The notes: generated from the letters alone by a model not told the origin. A DNA stretch of 64,000 nt from Clostridiales bacterium oral taxon 876 str. F0540 (GCA_000466585.1 KE993501.1:166359-230358), one strand, 5' to 3'; positions 49,979-58,895 are shown, numbered from the stretch's first letter. A program made the numbers and translations.

Positions 49979-50557
49979 ATGACGAGTACAATAATTATTA
50001 CAATTTGTATTTGGATTATATTCTGGATATATTGGATAATATCAGCACTGCGAACTCGTATAAAAGTAAAAAAAGAGGTTGCTGGTCAAAAGAGTGTACA
50101 AAGATTTGTTCATTTATTTTTAGTTGTTATATCATACTTTATTACTTTCTATAAATTTAATAATAATTTTTTTTGGAATAGAATAATACCAGCTAACCTT
50201 TTAGTTGATGATATAGGATTAGTCATTTTAATTCTATCTCTTTCATTTGGCATATGGGCAAGAAACGTACTAGGAAGGAATTGGAGTGGAGCTATACAAA
50301 AGGTTGAAGGTCAAAGACTGATTACTCACGGTCCGTATAAATATATAAGGAATCCTATTTATACTGCAATAGTATGCGGCTTTTGCGGTACATTTTTAGT
50401 TTTAGGAAGATTTTCTTCTCTTATTGGATTGTTAATAATAACAATAACTTATGTAATAAAAATAAGAAATGAACAAAAATTTCTATTGCTCGAATTTGAA
50501 GAGGAGTACAGTAATTACATAAAAAAGTCATGGGCTTTAATACCGTTTATATTTTAG
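49979..50557 (+). CDS. isoprenylcysteine carboxyl methyltransferase (ICMT)/PEMT-like membrane protein
   Basis: 192 residues, GGAGG before the ATG. Helices at about 5-20, 38-58, 80-95 and 140-160. The C-terminal SAM-binding pattern of the ICMT/PEMT family is visible: GPYKYIRNPIYTAIV near residue 120 (HGPYxxxRHPxY type) and ERKFLxLEFxxEY-type segment (EQKFLLLEFEEEYSNYIKKS). In bacteria these methylate lipids or unknown substrates at the membrane. Confidence 0.85.
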   Translation: MTSTIIITICIWIIFWIYWIISALRTRIKVKKEVAGQKSVQRFVHLFLVVISYFITFYKFNNNFFWNRIIPANLLVDDIGLVILILSLSFGIWARNVLGRNWSGAIQKVEGQRLITHGPYKYIRNPIYTAIVCGFCGTFLVLGRFSSLIGLLIITITYVIKIRNEQKFLLLEFEEEYSNYIKKSWALIPFIF

Positions 50558-50700
50558 TATTTTCCATATTTCAATTTATCTATTGAAGAAATGGTTGAGA
50601 TGATTTTACTGAATTGTACACAGACAACAGAAATGGCTGCAAGATTTCGCTGGTATAGGAACCTAAAATTTAAGTGACGACATAAAAATACATTAGAAAG

Positions 50701-50730
50701 GAGCAATGCCGCCACTGTGTAATGCTCAGC
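50701..50730 (-). terminator. putative terminator after the patatin gene
   Basis: GAGCATT / AATGCTC-type hairpin (about 50701-50730, - strand) followed by T-rich sequence. It lies downstream of the patatin gene. The remainder of 50558-50784 is gene-free. Confidence 0.4.
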
Positions 50731-50784
50731 TATATGAAAGAAATGTTCCCATTTCTCTTAATAAATTGTCCAGATAATATTGAG

Positions 50785-51675
50785 TTAATCTTTATTCCAA
50801 AACAATGCAATCTTGTTAGCGTCAGTTCGTCCTTGTTCTCTGCCATAAGCTGCGATTACAGGCCGTATTCGTGGATCAACCGGATTTCCTCCAAGCTGTT
50901 TAAAGGCAGCAAAGGCTTCTTTTGACGGAGTGATTAATTCAACTTTTGATCCGGATTCTTTAAGATGATTTATCTGATATTCTAATGTGAAAGGTGTCTT
51001 TATTGGAAGACCTACTGATAAAATAAGTACTCGATCTGCTCCAACAGCCACATCTGCGTTCTCCATTGAATGTGTTCCTCCATCAATATACTGGCTGGAT
51101 CCGATAGTGATCGGAGGCCACACCCCAGCAAGTGAACTGCTTGAAGAGACAGCGTGCACAAGATCTACTCCTGAATTGCGCCCCCAAACAATACGACGTG
51201 AAGTAGAAAGATCAACTGCTGCGATTTTGAGTGCTTTACCCCATGCAAGATCACCCAACCTGTCATTGATTCTTGCTAACTGGCTGCTTTCAGGTAAAGT
51301 GTTTGATTTAACAGCTAGATTTCCAATCCTTTGTATCCATTCCTCTGCAGTGTTTGAGTTAGTAGCTATCTCATCATATGCCTCAAAGAGCCAGCCCATA
51401 TTTCCAATTGGACTTTCTTCAAAGGGCTTGTTCGTAGATTCAATCAACCTTTCCCAGATATCATCCCAGGATATTCCGGAGGCAAGTGAGGCACCAACCT
51501 GAGAGCCTGCTGAAGTGCCTATAATCAGGCTGGCAGAACGTAAATCAATGCCATTGTCAGCTAGTCCTGCTAAATATCCGGTCTCCCAGCCAATACCCAT
51601 ACTTCCACCACCGCCCAAAACCAAAGCTCCGTATAAATTCTTATTAGTTACATTTGTTAAAAATGTTTCATCCAT
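50785..51675 (-). CDS. patatin-like phospholipase
   Basis: 296 residues, GGAG before the ATG. The oxyanion loop GGGGSMGIGWETG near residue 20, the nucleophile elbow IIGTSAGSQVG with Ser near 56, and the catalytic Asp in YIDGGTHSMENAD near 215 are all present, so it should be an active lipid acyl hydrolase. No signal peptide. Divergently transcribed from a LysR regulator (51866), whose operator probably lies in the 190-base gap and controls this gene. Confidence 0.92.
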   Translation of the reverse strand: MDETFLTNVTNKNLYGALVLGGGGSMGIGWETGYLAGLADNGIDLRSASLIIGTSAGSQVGASLASGISWDDIWERLIESTNKPFEESPIGNMGWLFEAYDEIATNSNTAEEWIQRIGNLAVKSNTLPESSQLARINDRLGDLAWGKALKIAAVDLSTSRRIVWGRNSGVDLVHAVSSSSSLAGVWPPITIGSSQYIDGGTHSMENADVAVGADRVLILSVGLPIKTPFTLEYQINHLKESGSKVELITPSKEAFAAFKQLGGNPVDPRIRPVIAAYGREQGRTDANKIALFWNKD

Positions 51676-51865
51676 AGTTTTTCTCCTTCAATTAAGTTAT
51701 TGTTTCATTATTACTCTACATATTATTAAAAAGTTGTTAGTGTCATGCTTCCAAGCATACCAGAATCATCTTTATTAGTATTATAGCAAGAATTGATATA
51801 TAATAAAAATAGCATAATTTTATATTAGTTATACATTATTTTATATAAACAAGGATGATAATCTT

Positions 51866-52747
51866 ATGGAAATAAAACAATTAACATATTTTTTAAAAAT
51901 AGCTGAAGAAGGAAATATAACAAGGGCAGCCGAAAAATTATATATAGCTCAGCCTCATCTAAGCAATCACTTAAAGTTACTTGAAAATGAGCTTGGAGTA
52001 AAGCTCATTGAAAGAAATACGCATAGGATAAAGCTGACTAATGCTGGAGAAGTTTTAAGGCATAGGGCTATTCAGATACTGGAGTTAGTAAATTCTACTG
52101 TTAAAGAGCTTAAGGATATAGAAGATGGCCTTAAAGGAACACTATCAATTGGGACCATATCTTCTGCTGGAGATATTATTCTGCCCGATATAATTTATAA
52201 CTTTCATAGACAATATCCAAATGTTAATTTCAAGGTAATGGAAGCTGTTACACCGGAAATTCTGGAGCTTCTGAACAATGGAGTGATTGAAGTTGGAATT
52301 ATAAGAGGTGAGATTAATCCAGAGCTTTACGAGCAGTTTACTCTTACAGAGGAACCTATGATTGCGATTGGCAGTGGTGAGTTATTTTGTGATGCTACTT
52401 CAGAGGGTATTGATATGAGAGATTTTGAGGATAAGCCACTGCTGATACATAGCAGATATGAAAATATGGTACTTGAGGCATGTGCAAAATGGGGCTTTGA
52501 GCCAAGAATACTTGGAAATATAGAGGATACAAGATCAATATTGTCATGGGCAGAAAAGGGAATGGGGATTGCAGTAGTTCCTAGAGATTGGATAAGCCTT
52601 ATTACAGGCACAAAATTGAAATATATAGAAATCCACGAAACTGGCTTGATAACAAAGACTGCTATGGCTTGGAAAAAAGGCAATTATCTCTCATCTGTTG
52701 CACGACATTTTTTAGAAAGCTGCGACAGATCAATGATAATCAATTAA
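51866..52747 (+). CDS. LysR-family transcriptional regulator
   Basis: 293 residues, AAGGATG before the ATG. N-terminal HTH (about 2-60, QLTYFLKIAEEGNITRAAEK) and a periplasmic-binding-protein-type effector domain (about 90-290). Divergent to the patatin gene, its likely target. Its 3' end overlaps a remnant of an HRDC-domain gene. Confidence 0.93.
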   Translation: MEIKQLTYFLKIAEEGNITRAAEKLYIAQPHLSNHLKLLENELGVKLIERNTHRIKLTNAGEVLRHRAIQILELVNSTVKELKDIEDGLKGTLSIGTISSAGDIILPDIIYNFHRQYPNVNFKVMEAVTPEILELLNNGVIEVGIIRGEINPELYEQFTLTEEPMIAIGSGELFCDATSEGIDMRDFEDKPLLIHSRYENMVLEACAKWGFEPRILGNIEDTRSILSWAEKGMGIAVVPRDWISLITGTKLKYIEIHETGLITKTAMAWKKGNYLSSVARHFLESCDRSMIIN

Positions 52748-52866
52748 AGGATTTAATTTCTAAGATGCCTAGAAACAAACAAGAACTACAAAAGGTTACA
52801 GGGTTTAGCGAGGTAAAGGAAAATAAGTATGGATATGATATTTTTAAGATTATAAATAAATATTAA
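52733..52866 (+). pseudogene. HRDC-domain remnant fused to the LysR 3' end
   Basis: From about 52733 a frame out of phase with LysR reads DNQLKDLISKMPRNKQELQK then VTGFSEVKENKYG, the C-terminal half of an HRDC domain as found at the end of RecQ-like helicases. The start of the domain and the helicase are missing. It marks an old deletion or recombination point. Confidence 0.6.
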
Positions 52867-52908
52867 ACTATTAAATAATAAATTGCTAATTAATTTTACT
52901 AATTTGTA

Positions 52909-52942
52909 TTTATAATATGACATACAGCTGTCATATTATAAA
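52909..52942. promoter_or_regulatory. long inverted repeat, candidate operator
   Basis: TTTATAATATGACA and TGTCATATTATAAA are exact complements separated by 6 bases and sit 68 bases before the BtrH-like gene. The left arm contains TATAAT. It could bind a dimeric regulator or form a short hairpin terminator without a T-run. Confidence 0.45.
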
Positions 52943-53010
52943 TGCTATAGTTATATTAACCTGAATGGTAAAATAGTCTAGTTGTTTTATAGGAAGGAGA
53001 ATATTCTAAA

Positions 53011-53997
53011 GTGATAATTAATGATTTTAAACCTTATAAAGGCGAAAATTGTGAAACGACTGCTGTTGGCAATCTGTTAAAAAATAATGGTATAGTATTG
53101 TCTGAACCAATGCTCTTTGGAATCGGTGAAGGACTTAGCTTTATTTATTGGGATAGTAAGCAAATGGGGTTTCCATTTTTAGGTGGAAGATGTAAGCAGG
53201 ATGTTTTAACAGAAAAAATAGTTAAAAATCTTAATTTAAATATTGAAGTGCAGCAGACAACTTCAAAAACAAAGGCGTGGGAAAATGTTAAATCTAAAAT
53301 AGATGCCGGAATTCCAGTAGGATTAAAACTGGATAGTTACTATCTTGAATACTTTACACAGAAGATACATTTTGCTGGACATTATGTAACAATTTATGGA
53401 TATGATGATAAGTTTGCTTATTTAATAGATACTGCTCAGCAGGGATTAAGTGTCAAGACAAGTTTATCAAGTTTGTCAGATGCTAGAAGTGCAAAAGGCC
53501 CAATGTCCTCTCCTAATAGGTCCTTTATAATAACAGGAAAAAATGAACTGCCTAATTTAAGGGAGGTTATTATATCTGCAATTTATAACAATGCAAATGA
53601 ATATTTAAATCCTCCAATTCAGAACATATCTTTTAAAGGCATAAGAAAAACGGCAAAAGTTATTGTAAATTGGTTTGAAAAACCTGGAATGACCCCGGAA
53701 TTAATTGCACAAACAGGATTGTTAATGGAAAAGGCAGGTACAGGAGGAGCCTTATTTAGGAATATGTACAGAAATTTTCTTAAGGAATGTGATGAATTAT
53801 ATAAGGACTTAGAACTTAATAGTTCATATAAGAATTTTTGTACAATTGCCCAAATGTGGACAGAGGTATCAAAAATGATTTGCAGTGCAGGGCAAAACAG
53901 CAGCAAACAAGAACTTCAAAAAGCATCTGATATATTGATGGATATAGCCACATTAGAGGAAGAAACTATGAAAACTTTATTGAGCAAAATGCAATGA
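53011..53997 (+). CDS. BtrH-type/peptidase C39-like protein (DUF4872)
   Basis: 328 residues from a GTG start (GGAAGGAG upstream). The BtrH N-terminal papain-like fold is indicated by the Cys in GENCETTAVGNLL near residue 14 and the His in FAGHYVTIYGYDD near 125. The C-terminal ~150 residues (DUF4872) are helical. BtrH-type enzymes transfer an acyl group from carrier protein to aminoglycosides; other members are orphans. The promoter region has a strong inverted repeat. Confidence 0.8.
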   Translation: MIINDFKPYKGENCETTAVGNLLKNNGIVLSEPMLFGIGEGLSFIYWDSKQMGFPFLGGRCKQDVLTEKIVKNLNLNIEVQQTTSKTKAWENVKSKIDAGIPVGLKLDSYYLEYFTQKIHFAGHYVTIYGYDDKFAYLIDTAQQGLSVKTSLSSLSDARSAKGPMSSPNRSFIITGKNELPNLREVIISAIYNNANEYLNPPIQNISFKGIRKTAKVIVNWFEKPGMTPELIAQTGLLMEKAGTGGALFRNMYRNFLKECDELYKDLELNSSYKNFCTIAQMWTEVSKMICSAGQNSSKQELQKASDILMDIATLEEETMKTLLSKMQ

Positions 53998-54084
53998 AGA
54001 TAATAATATTGATATTTAATTCATGAGTGTAATTCTGCAGTAATTGTAAGGTAAAATTCAATATTGAACTTATTAGTGTTACCA

Positions 54085-54146
54085 GGGACGGTTATCAAAA
54101 ATAGCTATTTAGTCAAAAATTATATCATAAAATTGTTAACCGTCCC
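54085..54146. repeat. REP-like inverted repeat
   Basis: GGGACGGTTA and TAACCGTCCC are separated by 42 bases. GGGACGG-type palindromes are commonly found as REP elements mobilised by RAYT or IS200-like transposases in Firmicutes; none is encoded nearby. Confidence 0.5.
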
Positions 54147-54175
54147 CAATTACCCAATTATTCAAAATAGACTAT

Positions 54176-54845
54176 CTAAGTCAACACAGCCTCTCTTATA
54201 TCCATCTTCTCTATAATAGTATCTATTTTTTCTTTAGCATTTTCTATAGCGTCTTGCTTCTCTTGCTCAGTAGTGCCTGTACTATCTACTAGCAGTTTTT
54301 CAAATTTACTTATACCCATAAACTTCATAATATCTTCAATGTAATCAAGACCTTTATTAAACATTGGCCTCATTATCCATGGTATGTTTCCACCAGAGGA
54401 TTGTATATAAACTACTGTCCTTGGTTTATCCTTTAGAAGGCCTTCAGGTTTTTCGCCCTTCTTAGGAAAGGTTATTGTTTTATCAGTTTGCACTATACAG
54501 TCTATATATTCCTTTAATGGTGCAGGAAAGGATAAACTCCACATAGGTGCAGCTATTACGTAGACATCTGCTTCTATAAATTGATTACATAACTCTATAA
54601 TTTTATGAACTTCCTCTTGATCCTTTTTTGGCAGTCTATTTGCTGCGTCTTCATTTACAACGCAATTCCTGCTTTCAAAATATTGGTATTCTAATCTAGG
54701 TATATGTTCTTTATACAAGTCAAGTTCTTCTATTTCAAATTCAGGATACTTTTATAAATCTATTTACGAGGGCTCTTCCAACAGTTTTGCTTGCAGATAA
54801 GTTTTCCGGTTTTGAATTAACGGTAATGTATAAAAGCTTTTTCAA
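54176..54845 (-). pseudogene. FMN-dependent NADH azoreductase, single-base frameshift
   Basis: The open frame 54176-54718 (MYKEHIPRLEYQYF on) is the C-terminal 180 residues. The N-terminal codons continue upstream in another frame from a TTG at 54845 with a good ribosome site (AAAGGAG): LKKLLYITVNSKPENLSASK. The frames meet near 54745-54751, where one base has been lost from an A-run; restoring it rejoins the AzoR-type flavodoxin-like fold (APMWSLSFPAPLKEYID and QSSGGNIPW are intact). The gene is broken unless the deletion is a sequencing error. Confidence 0.8.
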
Positions 54846-55036
54846 AGTAACAACTCCTTTATCTTTAATTGGTAGTTCATCTTAGTGTTTGCATTTTTGA
54901 AAAATTAACAACCGGTTTAAAAAATAATAAGTAAGGAGAATCGTCATAAATATGTATATGACTGAGTATGAAACTTTTGAAAGGCTTTTAATTAATGGCA
55001 GCGATGCTAATGTCTAGTTTTATGTAATTATAGACA

Positions 55037-55088
55037 TTCAAATAAAGTGCTAGATATTTTTTCTTGAATATCTAGCACTTTATTTGAA
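55037..55088. repeat. perfect 22-base inverted repeat
   Basis: TTCAAATAAAGTGCTAGATATT and its complement, separated by an 8-base T-rich loop. It lies between the azoreductase remnant and the nitroreductase 3' end and could act as a terminator for the latter, although a T-run beyond the stem is missing. A short frame (MYMTEYETFERLL, 54953-55018) ahead of it is probably not a gene. Confidence 0.55.
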
Positions 55089-55142
55089 TACTTAACTTGC
55101 ATATTCCTTTTTTAGCTTATATATTTTTATGAATACAAACTG

Positions 55143-55808
55143 TTAAACCCATTGTACAATATCACTTAATTCTTGTCTTGTTTTCTTATATGGTTCACTT
55201 GCGCGATATCCGAAGCTTGCCATAACTGAGACTCCAAAGTGTTCGGTATCTAGAATACCTTCTTCTTTAAGAATCTCTTCTACCTTTTCAATATTAAAGC
55301 CTTCGATTGGGCAAGAGTCAATTTCCAAAAATGCTGCTGCAGTAAGCATGTTTCCTAAAGCAATGTAAGTTTGCTTGCTTGCCCAGTCAAAAAGAGCTCT
55401 ATCACTTTCAAGTAATTTAAAGTCATTTTTTTGAAAGTTTTCATAGGCAGCTCTTTTCCCAGCTGATATTTCCGCAGGAAGATTTTGCACCTCAGACATA
55501 ATTCTTGTAATATATTCAGAATTATAAACTGTATCAATCTTTTTACGTGCAAGAATAATTACAAAATGACTAGCTCCATTGAAGCTATTTTGTGCTCCCC
55601 ATGATACAGGAAATAGTTTTTCTCTAAGCTTCTTATCTTGAACTACAAGAAACTTCCATGGTTCAAAACCAAAAGAACTTGGTGAAAGACGCCCAGCTTC
55701 TAATATTGTATTAAAATCTTCATCTGATACCACGTTTGTAGGATCAAACTTTTTGCAAGCATGACGAAATTGAAATGCCTCAATTATTTCTTGATTTTTT
55801 TTATTCAT
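55143..55808 (-). CDS. nitroreductase-family NAD(P)H oxidoreductase
   Basis: 221 residues with AAGGTGG before the ATG. FMN-binding pattern FRHACKKFDPT and SPSSFGFEPWKFLVV, plus the late GYRASEPYKKTR. It is NfnB-like: reduction of nitro compounds or quinones by NAD(P)H. It is divergent to an HxlR-type repressor, a common pairing in which the regulator senses quinones or reactive electrophiles and controls the reductase. Confidence 0.93.
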   Translation of the reverse strand: MNKKNQEIIEAFQFRHACKKFDPTNVVSDEDFNTILEAGRLSPSSFGFEPWKFLVVQDKKLREKLFPVSWGAQNSFNGASHFVIILARKKIDTVYNSEYITRIMSEVQNLPAEISAGKRAAYENFQKNDFKLLESDRALFDWASKQTYIALGNMLTAAAFLEIDSCPIEGFNIEKVEEILKEEGILDTEHFGVSVMASFGYRASEPYKKTRQELSDIVQWV

Positions 55809-55943
55809 TTTTCAAACCACCTTTTAATTTAGTATAGGTTAAGTCTATCACAATGAGATATTATATTGAAGAACGCACAATTTTTATATATAATATAAAC
55901 AAATGTACCTAAGTATCTTTTTTATACAAAAAGGAGTAGAATT

Positions 55944-56288
55944 ATGAAAGAGCAAACTATATATCCTAATTGTAATAATCGTCCATGTCCTGTAGAAACA
56001 ACTTTAAATATAATTAGTGGTAAGTGGAAAGGGATTATTTTATATCGATTATTAGGCGGCAAAAAACGATTCAATGAATTACAAAAAATGATTCCAGCTG
56101 TTACACATCGAACATTGACACTGCAATTACGTGAACTTGAAAGAGATAAAGTTGTAAAACGAACAGTATACGCTGAGGTCCCTCCTCGTGTTGAATATGA
56201 GCTAACCCCGCTTGGCACATCTATGACTCCAATAATTGCAGCTATGTATAATTGGGGATTAAATTATCAAAATGAACAAAAGCTATAA
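55944..56288 (+). CDS. HxlR-family transcriptional regulator
   Basis: 114 residues, AAAGGAG before the ATG. Winged HTH with the canonical CPVETTLNIISGKWKGIILY (Cys at residue 13 of the protein region typical for redox-sensing HxlR members). The repeat GTACCTAAGTATC (about 55903) before both divergent starts is a candidate operator. The likely target is the divergent nitroreductase. Confidence 0.93.
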   Translation: MKEQTIYPNCNNRPCPVETTLNIISGKWKGIILYRLLGGKKRFNELQKMIPAVTHRTLTLQLRELERDKVVKRTVYAEVPPRVEYELTPLGTSMTPIIAAMYNWGLNYQNEQKL

Positions 56289-56414
56289 TGAAATTACTTA
56301 AGGTTCTTTTGGAGAAGTTTGGATGTTCTATTCGAACTTCCTTTGCGAGTGCGTACTCACAAGTCGCTCATAAATATATTATGATGAATAATTATAAATT
56401 ATATTTATAAGACA

Positions 56415-56463
56415 TTGACAAAAAAATACTTGTAATATATTATTTAAAATAGTGTAGGTACAC
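56415..56463 (+). promoter_or_regulatory. sigma-A promoter and operator of the MarR-type gene
   Basis: TTGACA (56415-56420), 17 bases, TATTAT (56438-56443). An inverted repeat GTGTA-GG-TACAC (56452-56463) sits at the start site, where a MarR dimer would block transcription. Confidence 0.65.
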
Positions 56464-56483
56464 GAAAATGATAAGGTGATAAT

Positions 56484-56921
56484 ATGGACAGAAAAATTTA
56501 TAAGAAAAAGCCGTCAGCATGTAATTGTCTCAATCTGCGCCGGGCATCTCAGGCAATTACACAGATATATGATGAATTCCTTGAACCTAGTGGGCTTAAA
56601 ATAAGCCAATATTCATTGCTTAAGCATATAAAGTATATGGAACCTGTAAGTGTTAGTGATCTAGCTTTGGAAATCAGACTTGATAGGACTACACTTGTTA
56701 GAAATCTTAAGTCAATGGAGGAAAGAGGATTTATTATAGATATTTCGGCAAGTGGTGCCCGCAATCGCCAATTAACATTGACGGATTCAGGACTTGAGAC
56801 TCTTGAAAAGGCAGAGCAGCTTTGGAGCGAGGCTCAAGATTATATTGATAATTATTTGGGCAAGGATTATATGGAGACTTTGACTGTATTACTTTCTAAA
56901 ATTGAGGCACTTGTGCCTTAA
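56484..56921 (+). CDS. MarR-family transcriptional regulator
   Basis: 145 residues, AAGGTGAT before the ATG. The MarR winged helix occupies about 45-110 (SVSDLALEIRLDRTTLVRNL, then DSGLETLEKAE). An N-terminal KKPSACNCLNLRRASQ carries two Cys residues (CNC), potentially redox-sensitive. Autoregulation via the inverted repeat at its promoter is likely. Strong terminator after it, so monocistronic. Confidence 0.92.
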   Translation: MDRKIYKKKPSACNCLNLRRASQAITQIYDEFLEPSGLKISQYSLLKHIKYMEPVSVSDLALEIRLDRTTLVRNLKSMEERGFIIDISASGARNRQLTLTDSGLETLEKAEQLWSEAQDYIDNYLGKDYMETLTVLLSKIEALVP

Positions 56922-56924
56922 TAT

Positions 56925-56962
56925 TTTTACAAGAAACGTGTACATACACGTTTCTTGTAAAA
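56925..56962. terminator. bidirectional rho-independent terminator
   Basis: A perfect 17-base stem TTTTACAAGAAACGTGT and its complement with an ACAT loop, directly after the MarR-type gene. Confidence 0.85.
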
Positions 56963-57094
56963 TGTTATTTAAATATATGCACTGCTGGTATTACAGTGAG
57001 CAGCAGATATAATTTTCTCAGTAAATAAAGCTATGCTGATGAGATTAGCAGGCATAAAAAGTAAAATTAACTTACAAATAAATGGGGGACAATA

Positions 57095-57931
57095 ATGAAA
57101 GAATTACTAAGGAATGTAATTAAAGAGTATGTACTGGAAAGCAAGGAAAACTGGTTAGAAGAAATCCAAGACTGCTATTTCGACGAACCTATTGTAAAAT
57201 TTGCATCTTCAGAGGATCCGTTATTTAAAGAGTATAAAAAGATAATTGGCAGCGATCACTTAACACCAAAAGAAGCCTTTGAAAGTTTTTTTGATAAAGA
57301 TAGCTATGAACGTGGAACTGTTATAAGTATAGTCTTGCCTATAAATGAAAAGATTATAAAGAGTAACGCTGCTCAGAAGGAAAATGCATCTAAAGAATGG
57401 GGGCTGCTGCGTGCATTTACAGATGGATTTAGAATAGGACTTAACAAGCATTTAATTAATTTTTTAGAGGAGAAGGGTTATAAAGCTGTTGCACCTGCTG
57501 ATCTTGAAGGCTTTAAGATCTATAGCACGCCTTCAGGACCAAGCTCTAACTGGTCAGAACGGCATATAGCATTTGCTGCTGGCCTTGGAACTTTTGGGAT
57601 AAATGATGGCTTTATTACTGAAAAAGGAATTGCCATAAGGTTAACCTCTGTTGTAACAAACTTAACGCTTGCACCGGATATTAGAAAAGCTGAGAGCCAT
57701 ACAGAAAATTGTTTGCTATTTAGAAAAGGCATTTGTGGAGCTTGTATTAAAAGATGTCCTGTTAATGCTATATCAAAAGATGGCCATGACAAGATTAAAT
57801 GCTTTAAATATGTTTACGGAGATGAGTCAAGAAAACTTGCTGAAGTATATGGTGGAAATCCGAAGGTAGGGTCAGGCTGTGGATTATGTCAGACTAAAGT
57901 ACCTTGTGAATGTAAGAATCCAACTGTATGA
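57095..57931 (+). CDS. QueG-like 4Fe-4S protein (epoxyqueuosine reductase-related)
   Basis: 278 residues with GGGGG before the ATG. The catalytic-type N-terminal and central region (GLRIGLNKHLINFLEEKG, SERHIAFAAGLGTFGINDG) is followed by a double-cluster ferredoxin domain: CGACIKRCPVNAI near residue 215 and GCGLCQTKVPCEC near 265. It lacks the HEAT tail of QueG. It is a stand-alone reductase-like protein of the kind often called 4Fe-4S double cluster-binding; the natural substrate is unknown. It is upstream of the B12 region but separated from it. Confidence 0.85.
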   Translation: MKELLRNVIKEYVLESKENWLEEIQDCYFDEPIVKFASSEDPLFKEYKKIIGSDHLTPKEAFESFFDKDSYERGTVISIVLPINEKIIKSNAAQKENASKEWGLLRAFTDGFRIGLNKHLINFLEEKGYKAVAPADLEGFKIYSTPSGPSSNWSERHIAFAAGLGTFGINDGFITEKGIAIRLTSVVTNLTLAPDIRKAESHTENCLLFRKGICGACIKRCPVNAISKDGHDKIKCFKYVYGDESRKLAEVYGGNPKVGSGCGLCQTKVPCECKNPTV

Positions 57932-57979
57932 TTTTTGAAGATATACATTATATTAAGATCTTTACAGAGTAACTGTATA

Positions 57980-58004
57980 ACTTAAATATTAAATATTTAA
58001 GTTT
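57980..58004. terminator. AT-rich palindrome after the QueG-like gene
   Basis: AACTTAAATATTAAATATTTAAGTT, written in two halves: AACTTAAATATT and AAATATTTAAGTT. It may terminate the QueG-like transcript but has no T-run. Confidence 0.35.
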
Positions 58005-58066
58005 CGTAAAATTATTGATACCTTATTGGGTTATATGTTATAATTAAAACAATTAAATATGTTTTA

Positions 58067-58228
58067 TAGGTTATCAGTATGAATTAAGATATTAAAAGGG
58101 AAGGAAGTGAAAAGCTTCCACAGCCCCCGCTACTGTAATTGGGATGAAAATCGTATACCACTGTTACTCATGTAATGGGAAGGACGATTAGTAAGATGAT
58201 CAAAAGTCAGGAGACCTGCCTATAGATA
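58067..58228 (+). ncRNA. cobalamin riboswitch 1
   Basis: The B12-box hallmarks are in order: GGTTATCAG, AAGGGAAGGAAGTGAAAAGC, CAGCCCCCGCTACTGT, a variable peripheral arm, GGGAAGGACGATTAG, and GTCAGGAGACCTGCC. A complete aptamer with a short peripheral domain. It is followed by a small hydrophobic ORF (58265-58345) and a terminator at about 58369. Confidence 0.93.
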
Positions 58229-58264
58229 TAATATAGCTTCGGAGGGAAGTTAAGGATTATTGAA

Positions 58265-58345
58265 ATGGATTTACGTCATATTCATGACTATGCTTTTACC
58301 TGTTTGGTAATTATAGTTTTTAGTATTTCTGTTTCAGCTGATTAG
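58265..58345 (+). CDS. possible 26-residue membrane peptide between the riboswitch and its terminator
   Basis: ATG at 58265 with AAGG nine bases upstream. The peptide is hydrophobic with a His-rich head: MDLRHIHDYAFTC, then LVIIVFSISVSAD. It lies in the transcript between cobalamin riboswitch 1 and a terminator, where the next real gene is 500 bases off. It might be a leader peptide or a tiny cobalt transport component, or chance. Confidence 0.3.
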   Translation: MDLRHIHDYAFTCLVIIVFSISVSAD

Positions 58346-58368
58346 TATGGAAAAATTTATTAATTAGT

Positions 58369-58402
58369 ATAAAGCCTTTGCCTTTGCGGCAGAGGTTTTT
58401 TG
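58369..58402 (+). terminator. terminator downstream of cobalamin riboswitch 1
   Basis: GCCTTTGCC / GGCAGAGG stem followed by TTTTTTG. No gene of normal size lies between it and the riboswitch. Confidence 0.8.
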
Positions 58403-58469
58403 TTTTGCTAAAATTAAAGATTTATAATACTTGCAATACTAAACATTTGGGAAAAACAACTTAATAATT

Positions 58470-58676
58470 GAATATAGGTTTAATCAGTTTTGATTAATTA
58501 AAAGGGAATCAGGTGAAAATCCTGAACTATCCCGTAGCTGTAATAGATGAATTTAAGCACAGTTTATGAAGCAAGCTAAGTTTTAGTTTATATAATGCTT
58601 TGTAAAAGTCACTTGGAAACAGGGAAGACGTACTTAAATAATGAGTCTTGAGTCAGAAGACCTGCCTATATTTGCA
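58470..58676 (+). ncRNA. cobalamin riboswitch 2
   Basis: AAAAGGGAATCAGGTGAAAA, CTATCCCGTAGCTGTAAT, a longer peripheral arm, CACTTGGAAACAGGGAAG, and GAGTCAGAAGACCTGCCTAT are in the expected order. A second complete aptamer with a larger peripheral domain than riboswitch 1. Its terminator at 58760 controls the cbi operon. Confidence 0.95.
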
Positions 58677-58759
58677 CTGTAAACTCTACGAGTGATAGAG
58701 AAGGCGTTATAATGAAAATTTGTATGCTTATTTTGTGAAATAGCAGCATCTTGCCGTGT

Positions 58760-58800
58760 AATCCTTTTAACACTTTAGTTAAAAGGATTTTTTATTTTTC
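58760..58800 (+). terminator. expression-platform terminator of cobalamin riboswitch 2
   Basis: AATCCTTTTAAC / GTTAAAAGGATT stem followed by TTTTTATTTTT, about 95 bases before the cbiQ start: transcription stops when B12 is bound. Confidence 0.9.
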
Positions 58801-58895
58801 AGACAAGCGTAGTTTAACATTTAAAAAAGATTATATTGCGGCAATATGAAATTATTTTGGAATAGTGATATGGAAAAATTCAAGGAAGGAGCAGC

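Noticed and set aside
50987..51502. A 171-codon + strand ORF
   Set aside because: It is the antisense shadow of the patatin gene, whose motifs on the - strand are unmistakable.
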